64,000 nucleotides of DNA from the NCBI RefSeq assembly GCF_943734655.1, contig NC_071354.1:179203411-179267410 (forward strand). The letters are read 5' to 3'. The notes under the pieces were generated by a model. The model worked only from the letters and a program-made list of their open reading frames with translations, did no database searches and had not been told where the DNA came from. The stretch is from Sabethes cyaneus (lineage: Eukaryota; Arthropoda; Insecta; Diptera; Culicidae). This document shows positions 49,541 through 61,989 of the stretch, in pieces (the stretch's first letter is position 1; every line of letters starts with the position of its first letter). Made by a program: the position numbers and the translations under genes.

Positions 49541-51275
49541 GTATTTTGCCTATCATTGAACAATTCCACTGATTGGACAGCGTCCAATAAAACGCGAATT
49601 CTAGAATACATATACGCTCAAACCCTATCAAAGTGCACGAATTACTCACTTGGATCAGTTGTGGATCATTTCTTGTAACAATAGCGTTACAAAAGGCAAG
49701 ATTTAATAACAAAAATTCAAGTTAAACATTGTCATATACAATATGGGCTATAACCCTCAATTTTGTTAGCATTTCAGATAAAAAACATGTCTCACTAATT
49801 AACGTTTAAAATAATTATATTACCATGCCATGCTGTACACAGCTAATGATATTCATCTATGCACTATTTGTCAACATTTTTAAGCAAAATAAAAAATTAC
49901 TTATAGTTTTCAAAGTATTAAAATTTGACTGTTTAGTCATTGGAGAATAAAGCAACGATTGTCCTAAGCTTGTACAAGAACTGAAATAGCATGAAAAAAC
50001 CACATTACTTCTCATTATGCATGTGTATTTGACAGTTTTTATGTTTATGGCACAGTTTACAAATGGTTTTCATTTGTACGCAAAACTTTTCCGATGAAAA
50101 CTTATGTAATGGTATTAATTTTTTATTTTATATACATGCATGCTTTTAATTTTTTTGTTTTAATACAACAATTTCGAGAAGAATAGTCCTATTGCAAATT
50201 AAAGCTACTCCAAATTTGTTTAAACTACTTGTACTTGTACCTTATCTGAGAAATTTTATTATCGTGTATTTGATTTGGTACCTGCTCCTGAATTAGGGTA
50301 ATCACAAAAATCATCATTTTAGTCTAAAGACTTGAAGAAAATTAAGAAGTTTGAATCACCGAATCGTTCCGGTCTTAATGGTACTGACAGCAAACGTAAG
50401 ATACTTCTATGAATATTGTAGAATAATATTGGGTTGAAACAATTTTTTTATATAACGTTGAAAATATTTTGTTTTCTAAATTTTCGCCAACAATGACGAG
50501 CTAGTTTATCATATTTTTTGAGAGCTAAATAATTTTTTATCATTACTTTTGAAAAACTTTAAATTTTATAATTTCATTTCTTTTATAAATAAAGGTTCGA
50601 TGATGAAACGAAGATGAATGGTGCATGTTTTCAACTGTAAGGAGACTGATATTCGCAGTTTTTCAGATTATTATCTTGCTAACAAATTTGTTTCGAATAA
50701 CCAGGAGAGAATCAAACATAGTTTCCCTTGTAAAAAACAGTTCTTGCCATTAGGCCGCAGGAAATAGAAAAATAGGAAAAAGTATGCTTCGAGGGAACCG
50801 TAAAGAGAGAAAATTTGCGGGAAAGCAACAGAAATAAAGGAGAAGATCATCGAAGTTTAGAAGGGGAAAATAACATCCTTTAAGAAATATATTGATAATT
50901 TGTAACATGTTAACTAATTGCTGATTATTTTTAATGAATATATCTTAAAATGTATTCATTCTTAATAGTAAGCTGGATCAAATTAACTTGGAGGTCGGTG
51001 CAATATATTGCATGTCCAACCATTGGACAAAAAGTGTCCAACTATAGGACAATACGGTTTCAGAACTGTTCAACGATTGGGCATTCAAGCGTTGTCAAAA
51101 TCAGTGCTGCAATTTTTCGACTGAAAATGTAAACGCCGAAAACTTTTTAACCTCAGTGTAAAATATTACGGTTGACAGAAAGCTTTTTCGCTCTCATTTA
51201 TATTTGTTCCCGCTCGACTGCTTGCATCTGTTTCACTTACACGGCTTTGTGTATGAACATAGCTGTCATTCCTAT
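49541..51275. other. No recognised gene or repeat
   Basis: Very AT-rich. Chance open frames only. A palindrome gcaatatattgc lies at about 51000-51011. Confidence 0.5.
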
Positions 51276-51276
51276 A

Positions 51277-51530
51277 TATTGAGCAGTGATTGATATACAA
51301 TATCAATATCATTAAGATTCTGTTGATATTAAAATATCCATATCATTGAGATGCTGACAATATCATGAATGTCTAATATTAAATGCTGAAACATTATTGT
51401 ATGATTATATAATTGAGTATCTAATTATCTAACTATATCATTGAAAATGATAATATTTGACTTTTTTAGTTTCAGGCATTCATTATCATCAGCGTCTTAA
51501 TGATATTGATATTGACAGCACCACTCAATA
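51277..51530. mobile_element. Short TIR element (atatcaatatcattaaga), about 254 bp
   Basis: tattgagcagtg ... caatatcaatatcattaaga on the left pairs with tcttaatgatattgatattg ... cactcaata on the right, with a few mismatches and a small offset. The body has further atatca/tgatat words. No coding sequence. Confidence 0.7.
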
Positions 51531-51839
51531 CGTGATAGAACACAGTGAATGAACTCGTCACTACCAAAATAATTTTGACGGATTGTTCTGAAATAAATCT
51601 TCACTCGGGTACAGTACGTTGTTTTCTTTTTCGATTGGTGTGCTATGATGTCGATTTTGACAAATAGTTGCATTCATTTTCATCGGAATTTTGATATTGA
51701 AATTGAAAATTCGCAGCCCTGGTCAAAATACATATCGCATATTTTTCCACGAAAAGCTTATTTATTTCGTGAAAATGGCCATGTAATGTGAACACCTTTT
51801 GTATCTGATTCAGATTTTTATGTTTCTGTTTATTTCTAA

Positions 51840-52335
51840 TTAGGCCATTGCAAATCATATTTAAAGTTTTTGTCACCCCCCCCCCTTGGAAATTGGCTTG
51901 AAAAATCGGGGGGCAAAAAAATAATTTGTAGGATATGAGTCAAATTTCTTTTCATAAAATCAATTGTCTGTGGTCTCTACAGTCTGAAAAACTCGAAAAA
52001 TGAGTCTCCGAGTTGAATTAACGCTTCTAGCACGAAACAGAAATAAAAATTCGAACAATGGAATTTCCAAAAATCGTCCAAAAAAATTTTCTTTCTTTTT
52101 GTCTTTTTTCGTATATTTTTGCATAGAAAATAATAACGTATATATTATAAGCAAGAATAGATTCAATTTTCACGTTTAAACCTTAAATAAAAATTTTTAA
52201 AATCCATGTTTTTTTTGCACGATTAAAAAATTCACTTTGTTTTTTTTTCATACCCCCCCCCCCCCCCCCCCCCCCCCCGTCTGTGGCCGAACACCGGAAG
52301 GACAAAAACTTTATAAAATATTTGTAATGGCCTTA
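51840..52335. mobile_element. PIF/Harbinger-type MITE, copy 2 (TTA duplication)
   Basis: ggccattgcaaat to atttgtaatggcc (51843-52332) flanked by TTA on both sides. Body matches 26.04-26.51 kb almost throughout. The internal C-run has grown to 26 C (52253-52278). Confidence 0.88.
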
Positions 52336-52399
52336 TTGGTTTAGCAAATATCGTTAAAACTCAAGACTCAGAGGCTTGGCTGTGCGATCATTGGCAATT

Positions 52400-52577
52400 T
52401 ACCCTACTCTATCTTCAAAACGGAAAGCTTTTCCCCGAATTTTTTTTGTGCATCTAAATATGCTTTAGTTCTGCTTTAAAAAAATATGTGTTACCATACT
52501 TTGCAAAAATACTTGCGCAAAATTACTAAAAGAAAAAATTATGCGCTGCTGTCCGAATACTTTTTTGGTTGACTGTA
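52400..52577. mobile_element. TA-type MITE (cagtcaaccaaaaaagtatt), incomplete copy 2
   Basis: Reverse complement of 45.54-45.71 kb, ending ccgaatacttttttggttga and ctgTA at 52577. The left end of the family is missing here, as in copy 1. Confidence 0.78.
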
Positions 52578-52579
52578 GT

Positions 52580-52988
52580 ATGTTAAGTATGCAAATAGAT
52601 GTAAAGTAGAGTGTCGAAAGGAACTTGTAAGTTGCAGAGGACGTTAGCTAATTGATATTTTAACTGACTGTGCACATGTTAGTTGTAAGAAAATTATACT
52701 TCCAATCAATCTCTCAGAATGATTGAATTAAATCAAACATTTCGTGGAAATTGACGAATGCGAAGCGTTGTAAATGATAACCAAGAATATTTTTTTTGGT
52801 TTATTCGCAGTTAAGGAAGAGAATTTCGTCAATTGCATGCCATTTTCAATGTTTTGTAAATGTTTTAGGGCATTTGTTACAATACAGTTAATTATAAATG
52901 TGCTGTATTACTGAATATACTATATCCTACCAATGCGCTGGCAATGTCAAAAGAAACACGCATTATTTATCGAAAATTGCGTTGCGTA
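52580..52988. other. No recognised feature
   Basis: AT-rich spacer between two short elements. Confidence 0.45.
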
Positions 52989-52990
52989 AG

Positions 52991-53137
52991 AGCAATTCCA
53001 GCTCAACTAGCAAAACGATTTGACTCGACTATTTTTGATTGGAATGAAATTTCCCTAACACGTTAGGGCAATTTCATTCCAGTCAAAAATAGTCCTGTCA
53101 AAAATTGCCTTCTTTCAGCGTTTTGAGCTGGAATTGC
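52991..53137. mobile_element. Foldback MITE (gcaattccagctcaa), about 147 bp
   Basis: The outer arms gcaattccagctcaa and gagctggaattgc pair. An inner, longer stem gactatttttgattggaatg ... cattccagtcaaaaatagtc flanks a small aacacgtt centre. Arms are separated by an unpaired segment on the right side. Non-coding. Confidence 0.85.
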
Positions 53138-53139
53138 CC

Positions 53140-55530
53140 GTAAGGCACTATTTCTCTTTGCAGTAAAATCAGTTCTTCGATAGTCACATTTGATTCAATT
53201 AACTGAAAAGCCATACAATAATAACACTGAAATCTATGATAACCGTTTCCTGCAAATCAACTGGACTACCTTCGCCGCTATTGCCTCAATTATCTTTTTC
53301 GAATTAACCTAGTTCAATCACTCGAAAGGGAGAGCTTTCAAAAGGATCGTCTCGATATTTACGCAAGCACACCGACGATTGTGCTGTGGCCACAGACTGC
53401 GGTTCCACCTCACACACTGCCCTTCAAATGTGCGGAACCGATGAAGCCAATTTTTTTCCTCTCACAAAACCTGACCTGATATTTTCTGCTTCCACCTGGC
53501 CGCTACCGTTCGGTTAATTGGTCCACTGGCCATTCCAATCTCCATTACCATCGAGACGTTATTGTTATTATTTTGGCGCAGTTTTTGACCACCGACCGAC
53601 TGGCAGGCTGGCTGGCTACCTTCTTGAAGGCAGCAGCAAAACATATGCACGCCCAGCGCACCGTGACCTCCCCCAGCTCGGATGGTCTAATCATCGAGGC
53701 GAAAGAGCAGCAGCGGCAGCCGAAATTCAAAATCGATTTCGATTATGCAACCCGGCTTCTGCTGGTTATTCCGTGTTCGCCAGACTACCATTAGCGTTGA
53801 TCGAATTTTTATGGGCCTGTGAGTTCGGTCATACGATAATTATAATTAAGAAAAGCGCTGGTTAACAAAATAGGTGAAATAAAAATAAAACCTAATGGCC
53901 ATTCATTGGTTCTGGCTTTGGAAAACCGTCAGGGTGCTTTGTGAGAATTGCAGTGACATTTCTGGTTTACTTTCTTTTAGAATTAGCAATTGTGTTTAAT
54001 GATTCAAAGCCGCGAAAATTTGTTCAATAAAATAAAAAAATATCTTCAACCATAGCAAATTTGTAACACTTAACTCGCATGATTATCCATGGTCAGTGCT
54101 CCATTCCCTTTCGAACGTTCACGTTTCACACCGTCCTTGCTTGAAATTCTTCATAGCTCATCATCGTAGACTTACATGAGCTCATAATCGCCATAATAAT
54201 CGTTGAAGAGTTATATAGAGTTCTCGTAATTAATTCTTCACGCCCGTGTGTGCACATTCTGCATGAAGAGGCTGGCTGGCGTCCTTTCTTCCATATCTTC
54301 TTCGGTGGGCAGCAGACCGACCGAACGATCTGTCTTAGTCTGGCAAACTGGTTCTACCCCACTGACTTGACGATTGCTGCGGCATCTCTCCCCGGTTTCA
54401 AACAGTGAACGCGCCAGGCCATGCTGGGGAAAAGCAAGAAGCTTACTGAAGCGTGATATTAACATCGCTGCTGCTGTCGACTGGTCCCTAGACAGATACC
54501 CTCTTCACTGGTTACTGCAAATTTACCACCGGAAATGGCCAGAACAGAAGAGAACGGTGAAAGGCGGAAAGTGGAAAAATTACATGTTCATTTTTCCATT
54601 TGTACTAGTTGTGTCTAGAACAAGTGTTCCCCACCGCAGACAATCCTTTCGGGCTGATGAGATATTTGATATGATTCAGTTGACTGGCATTCTGGCACGG
54701 GCGTAGTTAGGACTGGTCTGACTCGGTTATCGTTTTGTCTCCACGCAGCTCTCAAGTTTCGTAGAAGACTCACTTGCTACACCATGTTATGGTTGGACAC
54801 TGGAAAAATACCACCCATTACAGCTTCTTCGTCTTTCATTATGTTCGTCTGCATACCAAAAATTCCACGTAAGTTCCAAACCAACTGCTGCCGGATAAAA
54901 TTCGGGCATCTGGTTTGAAACGACGACCGTTTGCTAGGTACAGCCCGGTTTTTGGGGTTTAAACGCAATATGCTTAATGCACTGAAAGAATTTTCGTTTT
55001 CTGCAAAAAAATAATAAACTTTCCCATCTAATGGTTTGCAAGCCACCTCACAGCGTAGCACAGCAATGCCAGGGTCGAAGTAAACACGCTGGCGCTCTGT
55101 TGAATTGGCTGGTAAATTCGATTCGCTGGCACAGTTGTTAGTAATAAGTGAAAATGGAAGATCGATGCTCTGTAAATGATGATTGAGTGGTTAGAAACAC
55201 TACGCGGAAAAGCAATAATAAAACTGCCCAAAAGATTAATACTGAAAACGTAATGTGACAAATAATTTTTCTCGCTGTTTCATTTCTCTTTGATTCTTTG
55301 ATACCAAAAAAATCGAAACAGTAGCGTAGTGGATAGTAGTGGGTTGTATTAAATATGCTCTTATGATGCATGGAGTTTCCCTTTGATTTGGGAGTATGAT
55401 TTAGTATTGATTATGATTTAGTAGGAAAATATATATTAATAATATATACATTTTGATATAAATATATATTTGTAAGGACAGTTTAAATTATTCAACATTC
55501 TGCTACCCATCCAATTATTAATATTCTGCT
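53140..55530. other. No recognised gene or repeat
   Basis: Relatively GC-rich and unique-looking at 53.3-53.85 and 54.25-54.6 kb. The longest frames (115 and 110 residues, plus strand) have no domain, and other frames overlap them on both strands. This could be intronic or regulatory host DNA. Confidence 0.45.
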
Positions 55531-55534
55531 ACCC

Positions 55535-56265
55535 ACACACTCGCGCACGCGCATCCTCACATCGTCTTCCTGCATAGCTTATTCCTGGGTAAAAAAACTC
55601 GTAGGGAATCAGCTGCCCGTGAGGCTGGTGGCGCACTGGGATACAAATTTTGCATTACTTTTTCTTCTTTTTCTTCGTCTTCGCACTTGATTCCACTCAC
55701 GGGTGGGAGTACGAGCCGTCGTGAGTAATCGGAATTAGCAGATCGGGCTGCAACGACAAACGACGAGTGACGATTGTAGCTGTTAGCTAAACACACAGTC
55801 GCAAAAACTCGTTGCAGGCAAAAATAAGAGCAGGAATTTTAAAGGGATGCTAATGCCGGTGTGTTCTTTAGCATTAGTACGCTTGTGTGAGGAAATTAGA
55901 CCACATGAGCATGGGCTTCGCAACACTGGTTGCGCTATACCAAGATGATACATGTCAAAAACTACTTATAACAGGGTGTTGTGGGTTCGAATCCGGTTAT
56001 AATCTCAGATTATAGCTTGTTTCGACTCATGCACCTTCCAGCATTGGACAAAAAGTAGGAGTCAAAACGACTACTTATTAAGAGTAGCTACCAATATCCC
56101 CCCCTCCTCACCTTTCCGCTCTTCCCCCTTCTTTTCCAAAAAATTTTCATTACTTTCCCCTACCGTCCCTTCATCAATTGTAGAACCATCGTTTCAAAAA
56201 AAAAAAATTAATATATTAGAATGACCGCATTTCAATGTTAAGACTAAAACATGAGATTGGTCTAC
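55535..56265 (+). repeat. About 700-bp dispersed repeat, copy 2
   Basis: Similar to 38.37-38.99 kb over most of its length, plus gtgggttcgaatccggttat (Pol III B box) shared with the unit at 35.77 kb. The end reads gaatgaccgcatttcaatgt ... gagattggtcta, which is the reverse complement of 35634-35676. No coding capacity. Confidence 0.75.
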
Positions 56266-56279
56266 TTATAACAGCTATA

Positions 56280-56640
56280 AAATCATTACAAAACTAAAAA
56301 TGGTTGCCAAACAACATTTCTTCAAAGTAAACTGTGAGTTGCAGCAAGGAAGTTATTGTTAATTGGTTTTCATGTCAGAATGCAACTATAATAATAATTG
56401 AGATTAATTCATCCAATATATTTATTTTGTTTATATACCTGGTTTTCAAACATTGTAAAATCTTGATGGAGCGTGAAATATTGCTACTTATTATTCCAAC
56501 ATACACGATAAAATTCAATTCGCATGTGCTGTGCAAATACGGAAACTGCAGAAAATTGATTATATAATTTTCATATATTTTATTATAATTTCTGAAAATT
56601 AAATCGATCAGGATGATCCGACGAAAAACTTTACCTTTCC
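56280..56640 (+). repeat. Relative of 25.64-26.62 kb without the MITE
   Basis: Shares gttgcagcaaggaagttatt, tttcatgtcagaatgcaact, ttattttgttta, tggttttcaaa and acgataaaattcaattcgca-type words in order. The 480-bp MITE present at 26.04 kb is absent at about 56442. Confidence 0.7.
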
Positions 56641-56885
56641 TGCTCACGGCTATATATTTTCAATTTAGTAACGCTGTCTGGACGATTTATCTTTTCACGC
56701 AGCAAGCTATGAGCTTTATAGGAAACTAGCTGACCCGACAAACTTCGTATTGCCGCAAATTAACCTGTGTTGTACATAAATCATGAATCTCGGATGATCT
56801 TTGTCACAATCTCGAGTTTTGCAAGTTTCTGAGGAGTTCAACCTTAGATGATTCATTTTGGCAGTTACGTAACTATGAAAGCATC

Positions 56886-57183
56886 CCAGGTAACCAATAA
56901 GCATCACCAATGCTATTCAAATATAGGCCAATAAGCATTTAAGTCGCCTTAAATGCTACTTAAATGCTATTTTGGCAAAATATACAGCTACTTTACTGAT
57001 AACCTTCTTATAGTGCTGACAATGCTAATTTACTGCTAATTACCGACACGAAGAATTTGAATACAATTTTGAATGCCAATTTACAACATCTATGCAGTCA
57101 AAAAGCTAACATACAACAACGTGCAATATAAAATGCCAGATACGCTGATTTACTGCTTATGTTAATGCTTATTAGTTATCTGG
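56886..57183. mobile_element. Nested MITE (ccaggtaaccaataagcat), 298 bp
   Basis: ccaggtaaccaataagcat on the left pairs with atgcttattagttatctgg on the right with two mismatches. The body is rich in aaatgct / agcattta words. It interrupts the host element between gcatc and aatggg. The target duplication is not clear. Confidence 0.82.
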
Positions 57184-57649
57184 AATGGGTAGTTTAATAT
57201 ACAAGTTTGCAATTTTTCCTCACAATAAAGTAGAAAATAACTCCCCCATCATTGCATAGCCAGAAAGCGGATAGTAATATTCGCCATGATTGTACAACAT
57301 TTCACCGAATATCATTTTGCGAAAAACCTCAAGCGGAATGTACCATTTCACGGAAAACTTTTTTGTGAAGAGTACATTTTCGCGATCCTCTCCTTACTCA
57401 TTGTCGCTCCTTCCAGGAAACCCAGGTAGACCTAGGAAAACAAATAAACCTAGACACTAGTGATTTCTGCGGGGAATTGCCTCCCCGCAGTGGGCGGCGC
57501 TTCCGACGACGGGTCACCGGCAACACCCGCGGCCGTCTCGTCCTGAATGATCTAGTGTTACTATAGATAGTTTTTGTGGTCTCGTTATTGACTAATGTTT
57601 TATGGAAAATTTCTGTTTTATTTGTATGAGAGTCCATATCCCCCTACCA

Positions 57650-58900
57650 CAGGGGTGAGAGGTCTCTAACTATCATAAAATAAGTTCAAGACTCCAAAAT
57701 CTCCCACACGCCAAATTTTGTTCCATTTGCTTGATTAGTTCTCAAGTTATAAGGAAATTTGAATTTCATTTGTATGGCAGCCACCCCTCCTAAACAGGGG
57801 AGGGGTCTTAATTCATCATAGAAAAAAATTCTGCCCCCTAAAAGCCCCACATGCCAAAGTTGGTTCCATTTGCTTGATTAGTACTCAAGTTATAAGGAAA
57901 TTTGTATTTCATTTGTATAGGAGCCCCCCTCTTAAAAGGGGAAGGGATCGTAATTCACCATAGAAAAAATTCCTGCCCTCTAAAACTCCCACATGCCAAA
58001 TTTGGTTCCATTTGCTTGATTAGTTCTTGAGTTATGAGGAAATTTGTATTTAGTTGGTACAGGAGCCCCCCTCTTAAAAGGGGAGGGGTCCTAATTCACC
58101 ATAAAAAATATTCTTGCCCTCGAAAACACCTACGTGCTAAATTTGGTTCCATTTGCTTGATTAGTTCTCGAGTTATGAGGAAATTTGTATCTCGTTTGTA
58201 TAGGAGCCCCCCCTCTTAAAGTAGGGAGGGGTCCTAATTCACCATAGAAAATATTTGCCCTCGAAAACTTTCACATGCCAAATTTTGTTCCATTTGCTTG
58301 ATTAGTTCTCGAGTTATGAGGACATTTGTATTTCATTTGCATAGGAGCCCTCCCTCCTAAAGTGGGGAGGGGTCCCAATTCAGCATAGAAAGAAATTATG
58401 TCTCCAAAAACACGCACAGGCCAAATTTGGTTCCATTTGCTTGATTAGTTCTCGAATTATGAGGAAATTTGTATTTCATTGGTACAGGAGCCCCCCCCAC
58501 TTAAAGTGGTGAGGGGTCCTAATTCACCATAAAAAATATTCTTGCCCTCGAAAACCTACACATGCCAAATTTGGTTCCATTTGCATGATTAGTTATCGAG
58601 TTATGAGGAAATTTGTATTTCATTTGTATGGAAGGCCGCTCTCTTAAAGGGGAGAGGAGTCATAATTCCCCTTCTAAAGAGGGGAGGGGTCTCAATTTAC
58701 CACAGAATAAATTCTTGTCACCAAAAACACCCACATGCCAAATTTTGTTCTTTTTGCTTGATTAGTTCTCGAGTTATGCAGAAATTTGTTTTTCATTTGT
58801 ATGGGAGCCCCCCCTCTTAGTGGGGGGAGAGATCTCTAACCATCACTAAAATCTTTCCTGGCCCCAAAAACCTCTACATGCAAATTTTCCCGCCGATTGG
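57650..58900 (+). repeat. Eight tandem units of about 142 bp
   Basis: ccatttgcttgattagttct recurs near 57723, 57866, 58008, 58149, 58290, 58433, 58578 and 58751. Each unit has a gagttatgaggaaatttgta phrase, a ggagccccccctcttaaag / ggggaggggtc hairpin-like G/C block and a ccaaatttggttcc phrase. The seventh interval is longer (173 bp) because the G/C block is partly duplicated. Confidence 0.95.
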
Positions 58901-58984
58901 TTCAGTAGTTTTTGATTCTATAAGGAACATCCCGACAGACAGACAGACAGAAATCCATTTTTATATAGAAGATACACCTTAATT

Positions 58985-60040
58985 ACCCGTCTTCGTGTCC
59001 AACTATTTCTCACAGCCACGTCCAAGATCTTAACTGTCTGTTCTGAAAAGCTCTACGGGGCTCCAGTTTACTCTCAGCGCAGTACGCTCGTCTCTTGTTG
59101 TTCTGCTGGTTGAATTACTCCTGACTAGCTTGGCAGAATAAAGTAGTTCGGTGTCAGTGTTGCCTTTTCTTCAGTGTCCTGTGGTAGATACGTAAGCGAG
59201 CGCGAATTGGCGATGGATTCGGCTTCAGTTAGGATGGCACAAAACGCTTCGTCGTAAGTGCGGTTTTGACGGACATGACCATCTGTTCCCTATTCCCACC
59301 CAAGGTTGGTTCGAATCGGATCAAAACTCACTCATTCCCCATTCATTTGCCGATTCAATACATGCAGATCACGACACGCTTGTATCTTCTTGCGAAAAGA
59401 GAACCAAAGACGCAAAAGAATGAGGCGAAAAAACAACACGTGAACCTCTATCGCCGATAGAGCTTTGTGTGTGTATCGCTGCTTGCGTGTGTCATAATTT
59501 GATTCTCTCCGAGTGAACAGATCGGCGATAATTATCGTTTCCCGATACGAGTGAGTGATGAGTCTTGAACTTCCGATCGAATCACTTGGCGATAATACAG
59601 TACAGCGATCGGAATAAAATTTTATCGCAAGCAGCAAACACAGGAAACAATCCACGAGCGGCGGGTACCTACGCATAATTTTGAATTGAAATTGGCAAAT
59701 AGAAGCCGTATACCACTAGCACAGTTGTGTAAACACTAAGATGACCGTTATTACATAAAAATGAGCTTGATGATTTTGACGTAGGACTACGTCTTTTAAC
59801 ATAATAGACTTCATTTTAAAATATTTTACTAGATTTGAAATTGCTATCTTAACGTGTGATTTGCCTTTGCAGGTGGATTTGTATCGAACCGCGTTGGCGG
59901 ATGCAAAAAAAGAAGAGATGACAATTGAATTTTGAATATTTCTAGTGTGATTTGAGATCACGGATGATGTGATTCGGTTCAGGTCGTAAAGTAGTCATTC
60001 CCTTGACGGCAACTTAACCCGGCTCAAAATTTCGCGCCAA
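58985..60040. other. No recognised gene or repeat
   Basis: Mixed composition. gtaggactacgtctt occurs at 59781-59795 and also inside the tttggcaa MITE family, although the surrounding sequence here is different. Confidence 0.45.
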
Positions 60041-60046
60041 TGGGCA

Positions 60047-60457
60047 TACAGTGGGATTTCGAATTTGGCATGGTTCGATTTTGGCATGCCTCGATTTTGG
60101 CAATAAAAGTATCCATTTTTGGCAACATAAAATATTTTACTTCCAAAAATATGCTTTGATATCAATCAATTTCCGCATACATACTTTAAATGACGAAAAA
60201 TTATTGCCCTAAGTGTGTCCATGAAAAAAAGCTTGCGATTTCGAACAATATTATTTTTATTGCCATGGGACTACGTTTAACTGCAGGTCGCCAAAAACTG
60301 ACATGCACCACACGGATAGCTCTTGGCGGATTTTATAAACATAAACATAGTCAATTTCTAACGCACTTCCATTAAATTTTTTTCATCTTAAAAAAGGGTC
60401 TCGATTTTGGCAACATAGGCGACACGCATTTGTTGCCAAATTCGAAATCCAACTGTA
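60047..60457. mobile_element. TA-type MITE (tttggcaa family), complete copy, 407 bp
   Basis: TA, then cagtgggatttcgaatttgg, then a body with several gattttggca words, ending ccaaattcgaaatccaactg, then TA. The TIRs are about 22 bp with one mismatch. Related copies lie at 32.94-33.20 kb (same strand, left-truncated) and 61.12-61.49 kb (opposite strand). Confidence 0.88.
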
Positions 60458-60479
60458 TTTTGCAAAACAATTACAATAC

Positions 60480-61012
60480 AGGCTGCGATTTATGTTCATT
60501 GCGGAAGTGTAATTGATGATTTTTATTTACTTTATATGAGCAATCTGCCCTTTAAAACTTTAAAAGGACGTAACTAAATACAACTTACCTATACTTACTC
60601 AGCAATGTATTGTAAAAAGGATCTATCAAAATTCAAAAGTGTTTGAGTGCTTTGATTATGTTCAAATTTAGTAAACTTTTTCGTTTTTAAAACAATTTTA
60701 GATTTGTATTTTTTTCGTTTGGCGTTTAGGTTGGCTTTTTCTAAGGCCCTCTCCCAAAAATCATTGTTTTGCCAAACCTATTTTCAAATAACTTTTGGAC
60801 AACCAAATCGATTTTAATGATTTTACTTCCAAATAAATGGTTTTGTCATTCTTTATATTTAAATGTCAGTCCAAGTTATATGGAATAAATAGTAAAGCGT
60901 CAACTAACAGTTGAATTATGTTCCCAAGATGTTTCGAGTTCTGTATCAAATAACATGTAAGATGGTATAGCAAAGGTTCCTTTCACCAGCAGGTGGATTA
61001 AATCCGGTTTGT
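60480..61012 (+). repeat. Right-end copy of the (TG)n dispersed element
   Basis: Matches 48.66-49.24 kb: cttactcagcaat, aaaaaggatctatcaaaatt, gaattatgttcc, gtatagcaaaggttcctttc and ggtggattaaatccgg. The left portion and TG tract are absent. Confidence 0.78.
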
Positions 61013-61017
61013 TTAAC

Positions 61018-61123
61018 GAATTTTGGAATTTACGTGATTTGGAATTTACGTGACGCGGTTTACGTGATTTTCGGAATTTACGTGGATTTACGTGGTTTTT
61101 ACGCGAATTCACGCGTTTTTCTA
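61018..61123. repeat. acgtgattt/acgcgg-type repeat fragment
   Basis: ggaatttacgtgat repeats about five times with acgcggtttacg words. It resembles the body of the element at 36.85-37.43 kb but lacks its termini. Confidence 0.55.
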
Positions 61124-61491
61124 ATCGAATTTGGCAACAAATGCAGGTCCCCCATGTTGCCAAAATCGAAACCGTGCCAAATCGAGACCCTTTTTGGATA
61201 TGAAAATATTGACTGTAGATGCGTTAGAAATTGACTAAATATTATTAATCAACGATTGCAAGTCCGCCAAGAGTTATCCGTCCGGTGCAAGTAAGTTTTT
61301 GGCAACCTGCGGTAAGACGTAGTCCTACGGCAATAAAAATAATACTGTTCGTAACATTCATTTTTTCGTCATTTAAGGCTTGTATGCGGAAACGGACTGT
61401 TATTTAAGCATATTTTTTGAAGTGAAATATTTTATGTTGCCAAAAACGGATTATTTTGTTACTAAAATGCCAAATGTGAAATGCCACTGTA
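61124..61491. mobile_element. TA-type MITE (tttggcaa family), inverted copy
   Basis: Reverse complement of the 60.05-60.46 kb element. Its right end tgccaaatgtgaaatgccac and tgTA is complete, and its left end is shortened to tcgaatttggcaacaaatgc. It contains aagacgtagtcctacggcaa. Confidence 0.8.
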
Positions 61492-61494
61492 TAA

Positions 61495-61985
61495 TGGCCC
61501 TAAATTCACAGAGGTGGTGATATGGATAACCAGAATAACAGTGTATCAACACAACTGAGTACGCAAAACGGTTTTATAAACGTGCAGTGCCATTCAAATC
61601 TTTGCTTTCCACGCGCTGCCTCGTTCTTAAATTGCAAAACTTGCTGCAACATTTCTTTAATTCAGCCATAATATTTTTTGTAAACATTTTATTAAACAGC
61701 AAGTTGCTGCCTTGTATTTATATTAAAACAGTATCAGACATCACCATATCCTCCATTCGCCAACACAATTGCAACAAAAATATCCATAACCGAAAAATCT
61801 TACATTTTTTACTAATCGAAAAAAGAACGATAATCATCCAATGATCGCAATCCTTTCTCATCTGCGAAAATTATCGCCTGGCGATCCTTTTCCGTGATAT
61901 TTACACACAGAGCGAATCACGAGAGAGTCAATCGCATTCCCCATGGCGCGTACACGTTCAGAATACAATACAGAGAGAACTAACT
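61495..61985. other. No recognised feature
   Basis: AT-rich spacer. May include the degenerate 3' portion of the BEL/Pao remnant, but no motif was identified. Confidence 0.4.
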
Positions 61986-61989
61986 CACA

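Larger units (their letters stand above)
56728..58975. mobile_element. Element with 142-bp tandem body, class unresolved
   Basis: Begins ctgacccgacaaacttcgt and ends in gacagacagacagacagaaa then tttttatatagaagat. The 5' part holds a GC-rich block near 57460-57545. The body from about 57650 is eight tandem units. A separate MITE is inserted at 56.89-57.18 kb. No protein was recognised. I associate these termini with a repeat widespread in mosquitoes, but I cannot name it with certainty. Confidence 0.65.

Noticed and set aside
57650..58900. CRISPR-like regular array
   Set aside because: The 142-bp units are repeats throughout with no unique spacers, and the window is clearly eukaryotic.
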